Positions 15,379 to 18,345 of a stretch of DNA of 18,345 nucleotides are shown piece by piece (within the stretch, counting starts at the first letter, position 1; every line of letters begins with the position of its first letter). The notes below the pieces were generated by a model, which searched no databases, had not been told where the DNA came from, and saw only the letters and a program-made list of their open reading frames with translations. Made by a program: the position numbers and the translations under genes. This DNA is from a bacterium (GTDB taxonomy: Bacteria > JAMCPX01): contig DAHXOM010000008.1 in assembly GCA_027364825.1 (NCBI GenBank), positions 1 to 18,345 of the forward strand, read 5' to 3'.

Positions 15379-15854
15379 TACTTCTTCCTCAGACCCTCTA
15401 TAATTTCTTTTACCTTTTGTTCTGTGCACTGTTCGTAATAGTCGTCGTTTATCTGCACGACGGGACCAAAGCCGCATGCGCCGAGACATTCAACCGTGGC
15501 GAGGGTAAACATGTTGTCTTTTGTTGTTTGCCCTTCTTCAATGCCTAAAACGGATTTTAAGGTGTCGACAATCTTCGCAGAGCCTTCGAGATGACAGGAG
15601 ATATTGGTACACACCTGGACATGATACTTGCCGACGGGCTTTTTATTGTACATGGTATAAAACGTGGCAACACCATAGACCCGTGCAGGCGATACACCGA
15701 TGACCCCGGCCACGTACTCCATTACCTCGGGAGAGATGTACCCGAATTCTTTCTGGGCGATATGCAGTACGGGAAGCAGGCATGCATCCTTGGTAGGATA
15801 CGTCCTTTTCAATGCTTCAACCTTATCTTTGGCTGACTGTGAAAATTGAATCAT
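15378..15854 (-). CDS. nuoE: NADH-quinone oxidoreductase subunit E (NuoE), [2Fe-2S] protein
   Basis: This 158-residue thioredoxin-like ferredoxin carries cluster N1a next to NuoF. The four ligands follow the family pattern C-x4-C and C-x3-C: C82 and C87 in CTNISC, C123 and C127 in CLGAC. The N-terminal helical part (LLPVLHIAQKEFGYISPEVM) and the GVATFYTMY block are typical. Its ATG overlaps the nuoD stop by 4 bases (ATGA), and AGGAG lies about 10 bases upstream. Presence of NuoE, F and G shows a complete NADH-oxidising module, unlike the 11-subunit Nuo of some bacteria. Confidence 0.96.
   Translation of the reverse strand: MIQFSQSAKDKVEALKRTYPTKDACLLPVLHIAQKEFGYISPEVMEYVAGVIGVSPARVYGVATFYTMYNKKPVGKYHVQVCTNISCHLEGSAKIVDTLKSVLGIEEGQTTKDNMFTLATVECLGACGFGPVVQINDDYYEQCTEQKVKEIIEGLRKK
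15384..15390 (-). promoter_or_regulatory. Shine-Dalgarno that decides the nuoF start
   Basis: GAGGAAG lies 5 bases before the ATG at 15378 on the minus strand, inside the end of nuoE. It supports this start over in-frame codons further upstream. Confidence 0.65.
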
Positions 15855-17038
15855 CGGTCAAGCTCTCCTGCTACAATGTTTAGACTTCCGAGAATTGCGA
15901 CGGCATCGGATATAAGGTGCCCCTGTATCATTTCCGGGAATGCCTGGAATATGGCAAAGCAGGGCGGCCGTACCTTTAACCTGTAGGGGTACTGCTGGCC
16001 GTCGCTGACAATGTAGAAGCCCAGTTCTCCGTTTGCAACCTCTGTACCGAAATATACGTACCCGGGCTTTGCCTTGATACCGTACATGATGAGCATAAAG
16101 TGATGGATCAACCCTTCCATGGTATTATAAACATCCTCTTTGGGAGGAAGCGTGATATGCGGGTCGTCGACACTGACTGGACCGCCCGGGAGATTATCGA
16201 TTGCCTGCTGTATGATCCTCAGGCTCTGTCGCATCTCTTCCATCCGTACAAGATACCGGTCATACGTATCCCCGTTTTCACCGATGGGCACATCAAACTG
16301 AAAGTCTTCATAGCTTGAATAGGGCTGGGTTTTTCTCAAATCCCATGCAAGCCCCGTTGCACGAAGTACCGGACCTGTAAACCCGTATTCAAGGGCCTTT
16401 TCCTGTGTCATCGAACCAACATCTATGGTCCTGTCCATGAATATGCGGTTTTTCGTCAAAAGCTTATCTACATCCTGTATTGATTTCGGTATTTCTTTGA
16501 GCAAAGACTTGACATCCGATTCAAAACCGTCGGGTACGTCCCTTGCTATCCCGCCTACCCTGGTAAAAGATGTGGTCAACCGTGCGCCGACAAACTTCTC
16601 GATAAGGTCGTATATCCGCTCCCTCTCTTTGAAGAAGTAGAAATAGTTCGTCAGTGCACCGATATCAACAACGTTTGTTCCTACTGCAACAAGGTGATCG
16701 GCTATTCTCGTGAGTTCATTCATGATGACCCTGAGATACTGGCCCCGCTTCGGCACCTCTATGCCCAACAGTTTTTCAACCGCCAGCGCATACGAGATGT
16801 TGTTCATGATCGGGGACACGTAGTTCATCCTGTCCGTCAGAGGGATGAAACCGTTGTACGTCCTCTGTTCTGCCATCTTTTCAATGCCCCGGTGCAGATA
16901 CCCTATCTCCAGATTTGAATTGACGATTTTCTCTCCGTCAAGTTCGAGCACGATACGCAAGGTACCATGGGTCGCATTGTGGGAAGGCCCCATATTCAGG
17001 ACCATGGTATCTTTCTTTTTCTTCTCAAACGTAAACAT
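15851..17038 (-). CDS. nuoD: NADH-quinone oxidoreductase subunit D (NuoD), quinone-site 49 kDa homologue
   Basis: NuoD, with NuoB and NuoH, forms the quinone-reduction site; it descends from NiFe-hydrogenase large subunits but lacks the metal-binding cysteines. The 395 residues include MGPSHNATHGTLRIVLELDG, with the histidine that contacts quinone, then GYLHRGIEKMAE and the conserved C-terminal DAVAILGSLNIVAGELDR. I use the ATG at 17038, which shares one base with the nuoC stop (TGATG). A TTG at 17041 is a possible but poorer alternative. AAGGGA lies a few bases upstream. NuoC and NuoD are not fused here. Confidence 0.96.
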   Translation of the reverse strand: MFTFEKKKKDTMVLNMGPSHNATHGTLRIVLELDGEKIVNSNLEIGYLHRGIEKMAEQRTYNGFIPLTDRMNYVSPIMNNISYALAVEKLLGIEVPKRGQYLRVIMNELTRIADHLVAVGTNVVDIGALTNYFYFFKERERIYDLIEKFVGARLTTSFTRVGGIARDVPDGFESDVKSLLKEIPKSIQDVDKLLTKNRIFMDRTIDVGSMTQEKALEYGFTGPVLRATGLAWDLRKTQPYSSYEDFQFDVPIGENGDTYDRYLVRMEEMRQSLRIIQQAIDNLPGGPVSVDDPHITLPPKEDVYNTMEGLIHHFMLIMYGIKAKPGYVYFGTEVANGELGFYIVSDGQQYPYRLKVRPPCFAIFQAFPEMIQGHLISDAVAILGSLNIVAGELDR

Positions 17039-17541
17039 CAATATTCCCTTGTCCTTCTTTTATCCCAGGGAGCATACCGCTGTTCCGGAGGCGTTGTTCC
17101 CCTGACCGGAAAATCTTTTCTCAGCGGGTGTCCTTCGAAATCTTCCGACATTAAGATCCTCTTTAAATTCGGATGCCCCTTTACCTTGATACCCGACATA
17201 TCGTACAGCTCTCTCTCGAACCAGTCTGCACCGCACCAGACACCGGTAAGGCTCGGCACGGACTCAAACTCATCGACATCCGTCTCAACGATCAGCCTTT
17301 TATTCTTTATGGTCGAGAGCAATATGTAGGCGACCAGAAATCTCGGCTTCTGATTGAGAAAATCGACACCTGCGATATCGAGGATCTGGTTGAACCTGAA
17401 CGGCTCCTCATTCTTCAGCACCGTCATTATCTCAAGAAGATCTCCGGCCGCAACCTTTATCGACCTCGGCCGGAACTCCTCCTGAACAGAGATAATCTTC
17501 CCGCCAAACCTATTCTTTATGCTTTCAATCAATTCAGACAT
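17038..17541 (-). CDS. nuoC: NADH-quinone oxidoreductase subunit C (NuoC), 30 kDa homologue
   Basis: This is a structural subunit of the peripheral arm next to NuoD. The 167-residue protein carries the family signature WFERELYDMSGIKVKGHPNL (about 107-126), and a C-terminal stretch containing HPLRKDFPVRG. It is a stand-alone form, unlike the NuoCD fusion of enterobacteria. It starts one base after the nuoB stop. No clear Shine-Dalgarno is visible, so re-initiation after nuoB is likely. Confidence 0.95.
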   Translation of the reverse strand: MSELIESIKNRFGGKIISVQEEFRPRSIKVAAGDLLEIMTVLKNEEPFRFNQILDIAGVDFLNQKPRFLVAYILLSTIKNKRLIVETDVDEFESVPSLTGVWCGADWFERELYDMSGIKVKGHPNLKRILMSEDFEGHPLRKDFPVRGTTPPEQRYAPWDKRRTREY

Positions 17542-17542
17542 A

Positions 17543-18040
17543 TTATTTTATGGACATCGCCTTTCTCGGTCTTCGTACGGACTCCTGTTTGATAATTTCC
17601 TGCAGCTGCATGATTGCATCTATCAAAGCCTCGGGCCGGGGAGGACAGCCGGTCACATAAACATCAACCGGTATAATCGTGTCGATCCCCTGCAATGTCG
17701 GATATGAATCGAAAATGCCTCCGGAGGTCGCGCACGACCCCATGGATATTACCCATTTCGGTTCCGCCATCTGGTCGTAGATCTTTTTGAGAACAGGCGC
17801 CATCTTGTTCGATATGGTCCCTGCAACGAGCAGCAGATCGGACTGCCTCGGAGAAAATCTCATTGCTTCCGCACCGAACCGCGCGAGGTCAAACCTGGTT
17901 CCAACGGTCGCCATAAATTCTATCGCGCAGCAGGCTGTTCCAAAGGGCATGGGCCACAGCGAGTTCTTCCTCGACCAGTTGACGAGATCGTCAAGTTTGG
18001 TCGTAAATACATTGTCGCCGAGTTTTTCTTCTATTCCCAT
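17543..18040 (-). CDS. nuoB: NADH-quinone oxidoreductase subunit B (NuoB), cluster N2
   Basis: NuoB binds N2, the last iron-sulfur cluster before quinone. The 165-residue protein contains the tandem cysteines C37-C38 in TACCAIEFMA, C103 in MGSCATSGG, and C132 in VTGCPPRPEAL, the full N2 ligand set. The frame is open to 18259, but the upstream part is Arg/Cys-rich, lies inside nuoA and does not match the family. The ATG at 18040 fits NuoB N-termini and has AAAGGTG 7 bases upstream. It overlaps the end of nuoA by 10 bases. Confidence 0.96.
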   Translation of the reverse strand: MGIEEKLGDNVFTTKLDDLVNWSRKNSLWPMPFGTACCAIEFMATVGTRFDLARFGAEAMRFSPRQSDLLLVAGTISNKMAPVLKKIYDQMAEPKWVISMGSCATSGGIFDSYPTLQGIDTIIPVDVYVTGCPPRPEALIDAIMQLQEIIKQESVRRPRKAMSIK

Positions 18041-18345
18041 TCGAATGCACCTTTCTTCCACGCATAAACAAACCCGATGAGTACGATAAATATGAAAACG
18101 CCCATCTCGTACATGCCGAAAGCACCGAGGGCCCTGACGATAATCGCCCATGGATACATGAAAACAACCTCGACGTCGAAGATCAGGAACATAAGGGCTA
18201 TGACATAATATTTTACCGGAAAGCTGAACCGCGCATTGCCGACCGGCTCGACACCGCACTCGTACGGCGAAAGCTTCTCTTTTGACTTTGCCTTCGGACC
18301 GACAAGGGCAGAGAGTATTATGGTCACCACTGCAAAGCCTATTAC
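18031..18345 (-). CDS. nuoA: NADH-quinone oxidoreductase subunit A (NuoA), N-terminus cut by window edge
   Basis: NuoA is a three-helix membrane subunit beside NuoH and NuoJ. The visible 104 residues include the conserved KLSPYECGVEPVGNARFSF loop with the cysteine that senses active/deactive states in homologues, followed by YYVIALMFLIFDVEVVFMYP with the conserved membrane acidic residues. The frame stays open to the right edge. An in-frame GTG at 18330 would leave only part of the first helix, so the true start is almost certainly beyond 18345, roughly 10-25 codons further. This is the first gene of the operon in view. Confidence 0.95.
   Translation of the reverse strand, partial: VIGFAVVTIILSALVGPKAKSKEKLSPYECGVEPVGNARFSFPVKYYVIALMFLIFDVEVVFMYPWAIIVRALGAFGMYEMGVFIFIVLIGFVYAWKKGAFEWE
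18048..18054 (-). promoter_or_regulatory. Shine-Dalgarno that decides the nuoB start
   Basis: AAAGGTG on the minus strand lies 7 bases before the ATG at 18040, within the last codons of nuoA. It supports the short form of NuoB. Confidence 0.6.

Noticed and set aside
14107..15854. Possible bifurcating hydrogenase subunits (HydB/HydC-like) in place of NuoF/NuoE
   Set aside because: NuoF has no extra ferredoxin or thioredoxin-like domain, and the genes sit in a complete nuoA-N operon.
18041..18259. 73-codon N-terminal extension of nuoB
   Set aside because: It is Arg/Cys-rich shadow sequence of nuoA; the internal ATG at 18040 has a good ribosome site and family-typical start.
1..18345. Mobile elements, CRISPR arrays, toxin-antitoxin or defence genes
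   Set aside because: No direct-repeat arrays, transposase or integrase motifs, or other accessory gene signatures were found on either strand. The tRNA-Leu has no adjacent integrase or duplicated 3' end.

Overview
The window is a chromosomal stretch of a Gram-negative-type bacterium with roughly mid-40s percent GC. Almost every gene is on the minus strand. The dominant feature, from position 18345 down to 5108, is a complete fourteen-gene nuo operon for proton-pumping NADH:quinone oxidoreductase (respiratory complex I), in the order nuoA-B-C-D-E-F-G-H-I-J-K-L-M-N. Only nuoA is cut, because its N-terminus lies past the right edge. The operon promoter is therefore outside the window too. nuoC and nuoD are separate genes. 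Adjacent genes either overlap by up to 10 bases or are separated by at most 16, many through ATGA, TAATG or TGATG junctions, which suggests one transcript with translational coupling. NuoE, NuoF and NuoG carry the NADH/FMN and iron-sulfur motifs, NuoB, C, D and I form the quinone-side arm, and NuoA, H, J, K, L, M and N form the membrane arm.

Below the nuo operon (minus strand, 5050 to 2641) is a smaller unit: a tRNA-Leu(CAG) gene with its own promoter-like sequence, a class II tRNA nucleotidyltransferase (cca-like) whose start codon lies 6 bases after the tRNA, and a short transpeptidase-only penicillin-binding protein whose start overlaps the cca stop. The tRNA gene does not encode its 3' CCA, so the adjacent enzyme probably acts on it. 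A small hairpin at 2601-2619 separates this unit from a convergent plus-strand gene (1848-2576) for an uncharacterised exported protein with a clear signal peptide. At the left edge, read leftwards, is a nearly complete IlvD/Edd-family dehydratase (1643 to 1, last residues cut). It has a promoter-like sequence and a structured leader, and is divergent from the exported-protein gene.

Taxonomy can only be inferred. Frequent ATA isoleucine codons, separate nuoC and nuoD, a tRNA lacking encoded CCA and the gene mix would fit a Desulfobacterota, Nitrospirota or related anaerobic or respiratory lineage. No 16S rRNA or other decisive marker is present.

I see no mobile element, CRISPR array, phage gene or defence system. 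Most of the window is ordinary housekeeping. The parts worth a second look are the unusual dehydratase with an inserted Cys-x3-Cys motif, the tRNA/cca/mini-PBP arrangement, the uncharacterised exported protein, and in-frame insertions near iron-sulfur motifs in NuoG and NuoI.
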